This document shows positions 10,487 through 22,360 of a DNA stretch of 64,000 nt, piece after piece; the stretch's first letter is position 1; each line of letters opens with the position of its first letter. A model generated the notes under the pieces. That model saw only the letters and a program-made list of their open reading frames with translations. It had not been told where the DNA came from and made no database searches. The stretch comes from Bin5 sp965200615 (GTDB taxonomy: Bacteria; Chloroflexota; Anaerolineae; Caldilineales; Caldilineaceae). A program made the translations under genes and the position numbers. The stretch covers positions 1,860,001 through 1,924,000 of the forward strand of contig OZ241377.1 of the NCBI GenBank assembly GCA_965200615.1, read 5' to 3'.

Positions 10487-10920
10487 CGATTCAGGTCGAA
10501 ATCGTAACCCCCAGCCGGCAGCTGTATAGCGGCGAAGTCGAGATGATCACCATGCCCGGCGTTGAGGGCGAGATGGGCGTACTGGCTGGCCATGCCCCCC
10601 TGCTCACGACCCTCAATATCGGCGAGCTCACACTGCACAGCGCCGACGGCGAGCCCGAGTACATCGCTGTCAGCGGCGGCGTGGTCGAAGTGCTTCCCGA
10701 CAAAGTGATCGTTATGGCCCGCTCGGCCGAACGTGCTGATGAAATTGACATCGCCCGCGCCGAAGAGGCCCTGCAACGCGCCGAAGAAGCCCTGCGCACC
10801 CGGCCGGACGAAGATCGCCAGCCCGTCGAGATCGCCTACCGCCGCAGCCAGCTGAGACTGAAGGTCGCCCGCCGTCGTCGCCGCACCCGTCCGGGTGTCT
10901 TCGTAGAGGACGAAGGGTAA
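10483..10920 (+). CDS. atpC: ATP synthase F1 subunit epsilon
   Basis: This 145-residue protein has the N-terminal beta sandwich (residues 1-85, with LYSGEVEMITMPGVEGEMGVLAGHAPLLT) and a two-helix C-terminal domain that can inhibit ATP hydrolysis. The tail is unusually basic (RRRRRTR) with a short acidic end. It is the last gene of the operon and is followed after 26 bases by a strong terminator. Confidence 0.96.
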   Translation: MTIQVEIVTPSRQLYSGEVEMITMPGVEGEMGVLAGHAPLLTTLNIGELTLHSADGEPEYIAVSGGVVEVLPDKVIVMARSAERADEIDIARAEEALQRAEEALRTRPDEDRQPVEIAYRRSQLRLKVARRRRRTRPGVFVEDEG

Positions 10921-10946
10921 ATCCTCTTACCAGCTAGAAAAAACCA

Positions 10947-10980
10947 GGCCGGGTCTTCGCACGTGAAGACCCGGCCTTTT
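10947..10980 (+). terminator. Rho-independent terminator of the atp operon
   Basis: A perfect 12-base-pair stem, GGCCGGGTCTTC with GAAGACCCGGCC, closes a 6-base loop and is followed by TTTT. It lies 26 bases after atpC and before the convergent sialidase gene, so it probably ends the atp transcript. Confidence 0.92.
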
Positions 10981-10997
10981 CATTCCAACAATCAAAC

Positions 10998-12134
10998 CTA
11001 CCTGCCGTAGAACCAGTCGATTCCGATTCGTCCCACATAAATGCCGCTGCGCTTGTGATAGCTGATCAGCGCCAAACTGTCGATGAAAGTCAGACTCGGA
11101 TAGCCATAGTCGTCATCAGGATCAGAACCAATCGACCGTTCGTGGATCCATGTAACGCCCTCATCCCTTGAGATTGTCGAAACGAACGGTGTCCGCAGCC
11201 TGTCCTTTGTTCCGGTCGAGCGGAGCAAAAGCAGGTCGCCGGTAGCAGGGATCCGTTTGACGTTGAGCGCCGATGAGTTGGTAGAGAGCTTCAGACTTCG
11301 CGTCTCCTCGCCCTGCGACCAGGTGACCCCCTCATCGTCGGAGTAGGATCTGACCACGCAGCCGCTGTACGTCCGGCAGAGCATCATCACCCGGCCGTCA
11401 CGCAAAGGGACCACGTGTGGCTCCTGCGCCTCCACCGGCAGCGTATCGACGACATTCTCCGATTGATGCCAGGAATAACCGTCGTCATCGGAATAGAAGA
11501 CCGTGCTGGCATAGCCGCGGTGGTCGCCGCCCTCCTCCCTGATCTCCCTCTCGCACGGCGCAAGAATCCGACCGGAGGGCAGTTGGCTCAGCTTGTCATT
11601 GAAGACATGATTTGTACCGGCGTGCGGCGTGACGATAAGCTGGTCGCCCCAAGTCGCCCCATCGTCGGTCGAACGCCGGTAGTACGTGTGCGCATAGCGG
11701 GGATGAGAACCGGAGAAGTAGATGTAGGACAGCAGCATCTGACCGTTCGCCAGCCGCAGTAAACTGGGGTGTTGGTACGTCTCATCCTTGCGTTCGGGCT
11801 TTGGGCGGCCCACCAGCGGAAATGGCTCTCCCCAACTCCTGCCCCGGTCTGAGGAAAACCGTCCCTGGATGTCACCAAAGACACTTCCTTCTCCAGCGTT
11901 CTCGCGATAACCGGTGTAGGCAAGCAGCAACCGTCCATCATTGAGCAGCTCAATGTCGCCCGCATTCCCCCGGTAGCCGACGAAACGTTTGGGCATCTCT
12001 ACGACATGCACATCTTCGAAGAAGGCGCCTGAGGATTCTCCCACTCGATTTTCCTGCATTGTCAACTGCGTCAGTTCTTGGAATAGTAGATCGTCGTGGC
12101 AATCGCTGAAAGAGGTCGGCTCAGAGATGGGCAA
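10998..12134 (-). CDS. Sialidase/neuraminidase-like beta-propeller protein (BNR repeats)
   Basis: The protein has at least five Asp-box (BNR) repeats of the form S-x-D-x-G-x-x-W: SSDRGRSWG, STDDGATWG, SDDDGYSWH, SDDEGVTWS and SRDEGVTWI. These place it in the six-bladed propeller exo-alpha-sialidase superfamily. No signal peptide is visible, so location is unclear. Substrate is not certain, because many such proteins in environmental bacteria are not proven sialidases. The outermost start is a TTG without a good ribosome site; an ATG at 12059 (MQENRVG) is equally plausible. Confidence 0.8.
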   Translation of the reverse strand: MPISEPTSFSDCHDDLLFQELTQLTMQENRVGESSGAFFEDVHVVEMPKRFVGYRGNAGDIELLNDGRLLLAYTGYRENAGEGSVFGDIQGRFSSDRGRSWGEPFPLVGRPKPERKDETYQHPSLLRLANGQMLLSYIYFSGSHPRYAHTYYRRSTDDGATWGDQLIVTPHAGTNHVFNDKLSQLPSGRILAPCEREIREEGGDHRGYASTVFYSDDDGYSWHQSENVVDTLPVEAQEPHVVPLRDGRVMMLCRTYSGCVVRSYSDDEGVTWSQGEETRSLKLSTNSSALNVKRIPATGDLLLLRSTGTKDRLRTPFVSTISRDEGVTWIHERSIGSDPDDDYGYPSLTFIDSLALISYHKRSGIYVGRIGIDWFYGR

Positions 12135-12382
12135 GGGATTTACATCGATGGAATATTCTCATATTCTCACTGTCCGCCTTCCTCGGGAGGGAAGCAAAGA
12201 TTCGAGCGGCATCGGTCTCCTCCCGCTAGCAACTCTTCTTTGGGAATCATTTTGAGGACGAACCGGCGCGTCTTTTCGTTAATCTCCATTAAGTCGTCCT
12301 TGGTCGACTTCTCCGGCAAATCACACTCTTTCTAATTCAGGAAGCGGCGCTTGAGCACATAGGCTTGGAAGATAGCGCCGCA

Positions 12383-13259
12383 TTAAACGTCCTTTTCGCC
12401 ATCCACGACAGGGCGACATGTGTCATGCAGTGCCACCATCGCTGTCTCCCTCACCCCCAGGGGAATGTCCAACTCTTCCCGAAGCAATCGAAAGAGCAGC
12501 TTTCGTTCCGCATCGGACAGCCCCGCTAATCTTTCCTGTGGTTCAAGCCCGGCTAGCCTTTCCTGGGGGTCTAATCTTGCTAGCTTTTCTTCTGGGGTAC
12601 CCGTTTCGAGCACACGTTGCCGTATTTCTTCTCCAATCTCCATGATCTTTTCCGGGGTCAACAGCTCGGCCGCCATATCGCTTTCTCCCTTTACATCCAA
12701 AGTCCTCTGCAGGCCCATCATGTAAGCATACAACGGCGCCGACTCGGTTATGGTTGGCGCGTCTAGCGCAGCAATGGCGGCCTCCCGTTCCTGTTCCCGG
12801 CTGGCAAAGAGCTTGACAAATGCGTTATGAGGGTGTGGTGGCAAGTCGTTCAGAACCAGCAACCAGACCCGCCGCAGCAGCGGCAATGGGCTGCGATGAC
12901 ACCATCCTGCCGTTCCCGATATCCCCACTCTGCCAGCCGTGCCTTCTGCGGCGTTCTCGCGCTTAACACCACGGTGAGCACATGCTCTTCGGGCAATCTT
13001 TGTGCCTGCTGGTAAAAGTAGTCGTATGCAACCGCTTGAGCAAGCGCGTTCTCGTTTACCGATTCCGTATATTTGAACTCCAACAATACATGCCCTGCTG
13101 CATTGTCGCGCACACCATCCGGCAATCGCGCTCTTTGCGCTGCGTTCCACTCTGCTCCTTCTCTTCGGAGGAGCAGCACATCGGCTTTAGGGGACTCCCC
13201 CAGGAGATCCACCTCTCATTTACAGTAATCTCCACCGGCGGCGCCAGTGACAACTGCAA
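12383..13259 (-). pseudogene. Rpn/PD-(D/E)XK transposase-like nuclease gene, broken by two frameshifts
   Basis: Three overlapping reading frames together make one protein. Frame 1 (from 13259) gives LAPPVEITVNERW. Frame 2 (13212-12850) continues with DLLGESPKADVLLLRR and the nuclease signature LLEFKYTE (D...E-x-K). Frame 3 (from about 12900 to 12383) gives RRVWLLVLNDLPPHPHNAF, a helical region and the repeat RLDPQERLAGLEPQERLAGL. This order matches Rpn-family recombination-promoting nucleases common in Cyanobacteria and Chloroflexota. Frame changes lie near 13207-13215 and 12890-12905. No single intact frame remains, so the gene is decayed or mis-assembled. Confidence 0.72.
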
Positions 13260-13336
13260 GAGTCTGCCGAGAACTTGATGGGACTGAAAGCGAACCAGAA
13301 CAGGGCTATAGCCTGCAGAAATTCATGTCAGGACCC

Positions 13337-16558
<3,222 letters not shown>

Positions 16559-17063
16559 TTACCTTTTCCTCCATTCCGCGCCGCTTTCGGGCAGGGGCGC
16601 ATTGAACGTGAATCCTCTGTACTGGCATGTGCCCATTTTCAGCGGTCGCTTCGCCTCCATATGCCGAAGTGACCAGGCATCTGTCATTTTACTGCTCTTT
16701 GCGGCACGCTGTTGAGTCCGGGGAATCTGTCTGTGTCGCCCGTTGCCGCGTCGCCGGGCTGCCGCGAACCGTCAGAATTGGCGGCACCGGCAGCAGGAGA
16801 ACCCGGCCATTGCGCTGTCGCGCCTGACGCAAAGGTTCTGCAACCGGGCAAGAGGTGCACCGACCCGCTTGGCGCACGCAGTCCACTAACTATCTTAGCA
16901 CAGGCAAAAAACTGAACAAAAACAGCTGCATTTCACAAGACATCGATTGCCGGATCCTTCTGCACTGCATTATACTGTTAGCGTCATCCCGGTGACCTGC
17001 CATTGCCTACAGGCAAACTTGCACCCGGTGGATAGTTTCCCTTTTTCCGGTGGAACGGGAAGT
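16559..17063. other. Intergenic region between the glycosidase gene and proB
   Basis: This 505-base spacer between divergent genes contains a promoter candidate for proB (annotated separately) and an about 85-base leader. The rest, 16600-16900, is GC-rich and shows no recognisable gene; short frames there have no good start sites. Confidence 0.55.
16947..16976 (+). promoter_or_regulatory. Promoter candidate for proBA
   Basis: TTGCCG (16947-16952), an 18-base spacer and TATACT (16971-16976) would start transcription near 16983, about 80 bases before the proB ATG. Confidence 0.5.
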
Positions 17064-18167
17064 ATGTATCGCAATATCGTTGTTAAGTTGGGCACAGGTG
17101 TACTGACCAAGGGTACCCGTTTCCTCAACCAACCCCAGATGGTAGAGCTGACTCGTCAGATAGCGTCACTTCACCATCAGGAAAAGGAGTTGATCGTTTG
17201 CTCCTCCGGGGCGCAAGCCGCCGGCCGGGCCCGCCTGGGATTCCCCGAACTGCCTGATACGCTATCCAGCCGCCAGATGCTGGCCGCTGTGGGCCAGAGC
17301 CGGTTGATGCTCATGTGGGAGAGGTTCTTCGAAATCTATGGCATTCATGTCGGGCAGATTCTGCTGACGAGGGCGGATACCGAAAACCGCCAGCGGTTTC
17401 TCAACGCCCGCGACACATTCAGCGCCCTGCTCAAGCACCAGATCGTTCCGATCGTCAATGAAAACGACGCCGTCGTTGTCGAAGAGATCAAGGTTGGCGA
17501 CAATGACAATCTCTCCGCGCTGGTGGCCGTGCTGACCGACGCCGACCTGCTGCTGATGTTGACCGATCAGGAGGGCCTCTTTACGGCCGACCCGCGCACC
17601 GACCCGAACGCACAACTGATTCCTGAAGTCCAGACGATCGACGATTCCCTGCGCGCCCTCGCCGGCAACACACACTCCGCCCTGGGGATTGGCGGCATGA
17701 GCACCAAACTACAGGCTGCGGACATCGCCTGCCGCGCCGGCACCGACGTAGTAATCGCCGACGGCAGCGCGCCCGATGTGATCTTGCGCGCGGTCTCCGG
17801 TGAGCAAGTGGGAACCCGCTTCCCCGCACAGGAAGCGCCGTTGGAAAATCGCAAACGTTGGATCCTGGCCGGCCCCGCCCCCTCGGGCCGTCTCCTGGTC
17901 GATGCCGGCGCGGCCAAAGCCCTGCGCCGGCACGGCAACAGCCTGCTTCCCGTCGGTATCACGACCGTCGAGGGCGAGTTCGAGCGCGGCGACGCCGTCT
18001 ATGTGAAAGAAAAAGACGGGCCGAATCTGGCGCGCGGCATCACCCGCTACAGTAGCGCCGACCTGAAACGAATTCGCGGCTGCCAGTCGCACGAGATAAG
18101 CGACCGGCTCGGCTATGGCTACGGGCCGGTCGCGCTCCACCGCAATGATATGATTCTATTGGAGTAA
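17064..18167 (+). CDS. proB: Glutamate 5-kinase
   Basis: This enzyme makes gamma-glutamyl phosphate, the first step of proline synthesis. The 367-residue protein starts at ATG 17064 (MYRNIVVKLGTGVLT), after GGAACGGGAAG. The amino acid kinase fold carries VVKLGTG, IVNENDAV and the GIGGMSTKLQAA signature, and a C-terminal PUA domain begins near residue 275. It lies 16 bases before proA, with which it forms an operon. Feedback inhibition by proline acts on this enzyme in other bacteria. Confidence 0.95.
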   Translation: MYRNIVVKLGTGVLTKGTRFLNQPQMVELTRQIASLHHQEKELIVCSSGAQAAGRARLGFPELPDTLSSRQMLAAVGQSRLMLMWERFFEIYGIHVGQILLTRADTENRQRFLNARDTFSALLKHQIVPIVNENDAVVVEEIKVGDNDNLSALVAVLTDADLLLMLTDQEGLFTADPRTDPNAQLIPEVQTIDDSLRALAGNTHSALGIGGMSTKLQAADIACRAGTDVVIADGSAPDVILRAVSGEQVGTRFPAQEAPLENRKRWILAGPAPSGRLLVDAGAAKALRRHGNSLLPVGITTVEGEFERGDAVYVKEKDGPNLARGITRYSSADLKRIRGCQSHEISDRLGYGYGPVALHRNDMILLE

Positions 18168-18183
18168 AGCTGGGAGGCGATCG

Positions 18184-19530
18184 ATGACCATAGCTGTCAA
18201 GAAATCAGGCGCGAGCGAACAAATTACAGCCCAAATTTCTCAGAATGAATCTTCTCAGCCCGCGGGACAGCACGTAGACCTCGATGCCATGGGAAAGGCT
18301 GCGCGGCAGGCAAGCCGCAAACTGGCCGGGCTGTCATCAACGCGTAAAAACGAAGCGCTTCACGCCATCGCCGACGCCTTGGAAGCACGCAGCGCAGAGG
18401 TCCTGGCCCAGAATGAATTGGACATCGCCGACGGCCGCGCCAACGATCTCAGCGATGCCCTGCTTGACCGCCTCCTGCTGACGCCCGAACGAATACGAGG
18501 GCTGGCCGAAGACACGCGCAAGGTGGCTGCCTTGCCCGACCCGGTCGGCGCCGAGCTTGAAAGCCGCCTTCTGCCCAACGGGCTGCGCCTCAGCCGTCGC
18601 CGCATTCCCATCGGCGTGCTCGGCGTCATCTACGAGGCCCGACCCAACACCACCATCGATATCGCCGTCCTCAGCCTCAAGACCGGCAACGCCGTCATCC
18701 TGCGCGGCGGCAAAGAGACCCTGCGCAGCAACCTGGCGCTCGTTTCCGTAATTGCCGGCGCGCTGCAAGCCCAGGATTTGCCCAGCGAGGCTATCCAATA
18801 CATCGGCAACCCCGACAGGGCCTTGGTCTCCCGGTTCCTGCGCATGGACGACTACGTCGATATGCTCATCCCCCGCGGCGGCAACAGTCTCCACCGCCTC
18901 TGCCGCGACCAGAGCACGATTCCCGTCATCACCGGCGGCATCGGCATCTGCCACTACTACGTCGATATCACCGCCGATCAGGAACGCGGGATGGACGTCG
19001 TCGTCAACGCCCGCACCCAACGCCCCTCCGTCTGCAACGCCCTCGATACGCTCCTCGTCAACCGCCAGATCGCGCCCGAGTTTCTGCCCAAACTGGCGCA
19101 ACGCATGGGCGAGTGCGGTGTCGAAATACGCGCGACACCCGACGCCATGCCATTTCTCACTGACAACGGCGCAACCGTCATCCTCGCTGGCCCCGACGAC
19201 TGGGACACCGAATGGATGACGCTGATCCTCGGCGTCAAACTCGTAGACTCGCTCGACGAGGCCATCGACCACATTCAAGAGCACAGCCAGGACCACTCCG
19301 ACGGCATCCTCACCCAGGACTGGAACAACGCCCAACGCTTCGTTGATGCCGTCAACTCCTCAGCCGTCTTCGTCAACGCCAGCACCCGCTTCAACGACGG
19401 CGGCCAGTTCGGCCTCGGCGCCGAGGTCGCAATCAGCACGCAGAAGCTCCACGCCCGCGGCCCAATGGGGTTGGAAGAGCTGACTACCTACAAGTGGATT
19501 GTCCTGGGCGATATGCACGTACGCGAATAG
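18184..19530 (+). CDS. proA: Gamma-glutamyl phosphate reductase
   Basis: This enzyme reduces gamma-glutamyl phosphate to glutamate semialdehyde with NADPH, after ProB. The 448-residue aldehyde-dehydrogenase-fold protein has the conserved PIGVLGVIYEARPN, the RGGKE segment and the catalytic cysteine in RPSVCNALDTLLV. The end, with NASTRFNDGGQFGLGAEVAISTQK, is the usual ProA C-terminal signature. The first about 35 residues (Ser/Gln-rich) extend beyond the usual start. GGGAGG lies before the ATG. Confidence 0.95.
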   Translation: MTIAVKKSGASEQITAQISQNESSQPAGQHVDLDAMGKAARQASRKLAGLSSTRKNEALHAIADALEARSAEVLAQNELDIADGRANDLSDALLDRLLLTPERIRGLAEDTRKVAALPDPVGAELESRLLPNGLRLSRRRIPIGVLGVIYEARPNTTIDIAVLSLKTGNAVILRGGKETLRSNLALVSVIAGALQAQDLPSEAIQYIGNPDRALVSRFLRMDDYVDMLIPRGGNSLHRLCRDQSTIPVITGGIGICHYYVDITADQERGMDVVVNARTQRPSVCNALDTLLVNRQIAPEFLPKLAQRMGECGVEIRATPDAMPFLTDNGATVILAGPDDWDTEWMTLILGVKLVDSLDEAIDHIQEHSQDHSDGILTQDWNNAQRFVDAVNSSAVFVNASTRFNDGGQFGLGAEVAISTQKLHARGPMGLEELTTYKWIVLGDMHVRE

Positions 19531-19619
19531 TTTCTGGACAATTGGGGCTTTGTTGCCGATTGCCAGAACAGCGCTGTGCGGGAGCAAAGTGCGGCTGATC
19601 CGTGAAGGGCCGCGCAGCT

Positions 19620-19659
19620 GCGCGAAGAAACTCCGAGACGCCTTTGGTGTTCTTCGCGC
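19620..19659. terminator. Possible hairpin between convergent proA and sugar kinase genes
   Basis: GCGCGAAGAA and TTCTTCGCGC form a perfect 10-base stem around a 20-base loop. It is followed by two more copies of ACTTCGCG. There is no T run, so it may act only as a Rho-linked or bidirectional end signal, or be a small repeat. Confidence 0.35.
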
Positions 19660-19748
19660 CACTTCGCGTGACTTCGCGGATCGATCGGTTTCGTAGTCTG
19701 GGCCCAAGTCGGCAGTTTGAGGCTGTGTTCGTTCCCGCTTTCTGCCGG

Positions 19749-21191
19749 CTACGGTTCGACTGCGTCCGCGTAGTCCAGCAGCGCAGCCGCAGCCGTCTCC
19801 AGGTCCCCGAATATACCCAAGCCGACCGCCGCCGCCACAGCCGCACCGACTGCCGCCTCTTCGGCATGGTCAGGAATCAGCAGCCTCTTCCTGAAACGAC
19901 CCGCCAGGATCTGGGCCAGCAGCCTGTTCTGGCGAACACCGTTGCCCGCGCCCACTAAGAGCGGCGGCTCTCCCACCACCGGCTTCATCTGTTCAAAAAA
20001 GGCGAAAAAGCCGTCTGCCATGCCTTCGAGCAAGGCGCGCGCGAAGTGAGCAGGAGTGAAGTTATCCGGTGAAAGCCCGCTGAAAGAGGCCCGCAGCCCC
20101 GGGTCAGTGCGGCTGCCGCTGAAGAACGGTTCACAGCGCAGCCCATCGCTTCCGGCAGGGACAGTCGACGCCAGCTCCGTCATCCGTTCGTAGAGGTTGT
20201 CTGGCGATTCCGCTTCTAGGAGTTGGGCGCCCACCTGCTGGAAAAAGCCCTGCAAGTATGCGTAGGAACGACCTCCGAACAGCCCTCCCCCAATCAGCAG
20301 ATACTGGCCGCCGGGAAACGGACGGTTCTCCAACCCGGGGATGAAATGAAAACTGTCCGTGCGGGCAGAAATCTGGCCGCCCGTTCCTACGTTCAGGAGC
20401 AGACAGCGGCCCGGCTCCGGCGCGCTGCCGATGAAACTGGCCTGATTGTCCCCCAGCGCGACCGTCACCGGCGTGCCCGGCTCCAGGCCAGCAGCCTCAG
20501 CCAGCTCGCGACGCAAACCTCCCACCACATCTCCGGCGCCCCCAATCGGCGGGAAGAGTCCCGTCGGCAGCTCCAACCGCTCCAACAGTGTCTTATCCCA
20601 ACAGTTCCCCCTGATATCGAAGATCCCGGAACTGCCCGCCAGCGTCGGCTCACAAACCACCGACGCTCCAGTGAGGAACGAGACCACCGCATCCGGGACA
20701 AAGCAGGCAGTCACCGCGGGATCGGGCAGATCCCCCTGCAAATTGAGCCAGTATAGGCTGGGACCCAGAAACCCCGCCGCCGGCAGACAGCCGGTATTGC
20801 GAAAGGCCTCACGCCCTCCCGCGGCCGAGATGAACCTATCCAGCACCGGCCTGTCAGAACCGGCAAGCGGCTTTTGCACCCGCAAGTCCTGCCAGGTAAT
20901 GGCGGGCCCGGCCGGCGAAGCATCCGGCCCAATCAGAGCAACGCCGTGCTGCTGGCCGGTGACACCGATGCCTTGTATGTCGGTAGGGGCCAAATCGGCC
21001 TGCACGACCAATTCGGCCAGGCACTGCACTGCCAACTCGTACAGTCGCGACAGGTCCAACTCAGCGCGCCCAGGTCCCGGAGACAAACCAGCGCGATTGG
21101 CAACGGTCCGGTGGGCCGCTTGGCTGCCGCTCTCCGGATCCAGCACAACCGCGCTCAATGAGGTTGTGCCGATGTCGAGTCCTATGAGCAT
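19749..21191 (-). CDS. FGGY-family carbohydrate kinase (xylulokinase-like)
   Basis: The start is ATG 21191 (MLIGLDIGTTSLSAVV), after AAGGGAAA; the open frame extends further upstream but without homology. The 480-residue protein has the two-domain ATP-dependent sugar kinase fold: the phosphate motif DIGTTS near the start, VTGQQHG, the substrate loop, and the adenosine motif GAGNGVRQNRLLAQ near the C-terminus. Xylulokinase or a related ketose/polyol kinase is likely, but the sugar cannot be assigned. It is divergent from a PhyH gene. Confidence 0.85.
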   Translation of the reverse strand: MLIGLDIGTTSLSAVVLDPESGSQAAHRTVANRAGLSPGPGRAELDLSRLYELAVQCLAELVVQADLAPTDIQGIGVTGQQHGVALIGPDASPAGPAITWQDLRVQKPLAGSDRPVLDRFISAAGGREAFRNTGCLPAAGFLGPSLYWLNLQGDLPDPAVTACFVPDAVVSFLTGASVVCEPTLAGSSGIFDIRGNCWDKTLLERLELPTGLFPPIGGAGDVVGGLRRELAEAAGLEPGTPVTVALGDNQASFIGSAPEPGRCLLLNVGTGGQISARTDSFHFIPGLENRPFPGGQYLLIGGGLFGGRSYAYLQGFFQQVGAQLLEAESPDNLYERMTELASTVPAGSDGLRCEPFFSGSRTDPGLRASFSGLSPDNFTPAHFARALLEGMADGFFAFFEQMKPVVGEPPLLVGAGNGVRQNRLLAQILAGRFRKRLLIPDHAEEAAVGAAVAAAVGLGIFGDLETAAAALLDYADAVEP

Positions 21192-21281
21192 AGTGATTTC
21201 CCTTTCCAAAAATACACTTATTGCAATGAGATTGTATCCCACGGAACCGTCTGGGAACATACGCGCATCGCTGGGCCAGTA

Positions 21282-21310
21282 TGGAAAGACCCCCGCCTCT
21301 CTGTTACAAT
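21282..21310 (+). promoter_or_regulatory. Promoter candidate for PhyH gene
   Basis: TGGAAA (21282-21287) and TACAAT (21305-21310) with 17-base spacing lie about 110 bases upstream of the dioxygenase start. The -35 box is a weak match. Confidence 0.35.
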
Positions 21311-21428
21311 AGAGACGCTCTTGCGAGAGCGGCACCGCAATTCTGTGCTCTGCACGTAAACATGAATTTGCACCCTCGCCTTTCCACTTTTCCTTGTAAT
21401 CCATGCTACACAACGCAGGGGAGGCATC

Positions 21429-22274
21429 ATGACGACAACCACCATCGCCCAAGACAAAAGGACCCAGTTAATTGAAGACGGCTACTGTGTCTTCGATCAG
21501 GTGCTTTCTCCCGAAATGCTGGCACGCGTACGCGCCGCCAGCGACGGCCTCATCGACGCGCAGACCGCCGAGCACTTCGAAGAGCAGAAATCAACCGGCA
21601 GCATGATCAGCGTCTATGATGATCCCTTTTTCGCTGAACTGGTGGCCTATCAACCCGCTCTGGATGCGCTGACTGCACTCGGCTATCCAAAGCCGCGCTG
21701 GTCCTCCGGCTTTGTCATCAGCAAGCCCGGCCACTCACCGCCCCTCTTCTGGCATCAGGACTGGTGGGGATGGAACGATCCGCTGAGCTATACCGACCTT
21801 CCCCTGCAGCTCTTTGCCATGTACTATCTGGTCGACACGCGCATCGAGAACGGCTGCCTGCGCGTCATCTCCGGTTCCCATCGCAAACGCCATCGTATGC
21901 ACGATGCAGTGCCCACTGCCCATACCGATGAGCTGCGCCGCGCCACCGACCCCACCCATCCTGCCTATCAACCAATGCCCGAAGATCAGGCTGTGCCAGT
22001 GCGCGCCGGAGATCTGGTGATCGGTGACTCCAGGCTTCTCCATGGCTCCTACGCCAACCAGACCGATGAACGGCGCACAGTCATTACGATCTGGTACCAT
22101 CCCAATTTCGATATCTCCTCGCCCCGCATCCAGTCCAATCTGAGCCGGACCCAGACACGGGTAGTCGACTGGCCGCCGCAAGCGCAGAAGCTGGTCCGGA
22201 GATTGGTTCCCACCTATGAGGGTGACGAAGAGCCGCTGGAGTGGAACCGCGTGCCCGGACCTGAACTGAAGTGA
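21429..22274 (+). CDS. Phytanoyl-CoA dioxygenase (PhyH) family protein
   Basis: This 281-residue 2-oxoglutarate/Fe(II)-dependent oxygenase fold protein has the iron-binding H-x-D in WHQDWWGWND, and a distal histidine in SRLLHGSYANQTDERRTVITIWYHP, with the arginine that binds 2-oxoglutarate nearby. Family members hydroxylate diverse small molecules, so the substrate is unknown. GGGGAGG lies before the ATG. A GC-rich hairpin (22278-22301) separates it from the aldehyde dehydrogenase gene on the same strand. Confidence 0.85.
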   Translation: MTTTTIAQDKRTQLIEDGYCVFDQVLSPEMLARVRAASDGLIDAQTAEHFEEQKSTGSMISVYDDPFFAELVAYQPALDALTALGYPKPRWSSGFVISKPGHSPPLFWHQDWWGWNDPLSYTDLPLQLFAMYYLVDTRIENGCLRVISGSHRKRHRMHDAVPTAHTDELRRATDPTHPAYQPMPEDQAVPVRAGDLVIGDSRLLHGSYANQTDERRTVITIWYHPNFDISSPRIQSNLSRTQTRVVDWPPQAQKLVRRLVPTYEGDEEPLEWNRVPGPELK

Positions 22275-22360
22275 GATTCGCCGCCGCACATTACGCGGCG
22301 ATGATACATACAACTACGCAACCATTATGAAAAGATTCTGACATCAAGGAGAACAATTCG

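Noticed and set aside
12520..12590. Short tandem repeats, possible CRISPR or minisatellite
   Set aside because: They encode the LAGL-type protein repeats of the Rpn-family gene and have no spacers.
19640..19685. Repeated ACTTCGCG, possible CRISPR remnant or REP element
   Set aside because: Only two or three degenerate copies; explained as a small intergenic hairpin region.
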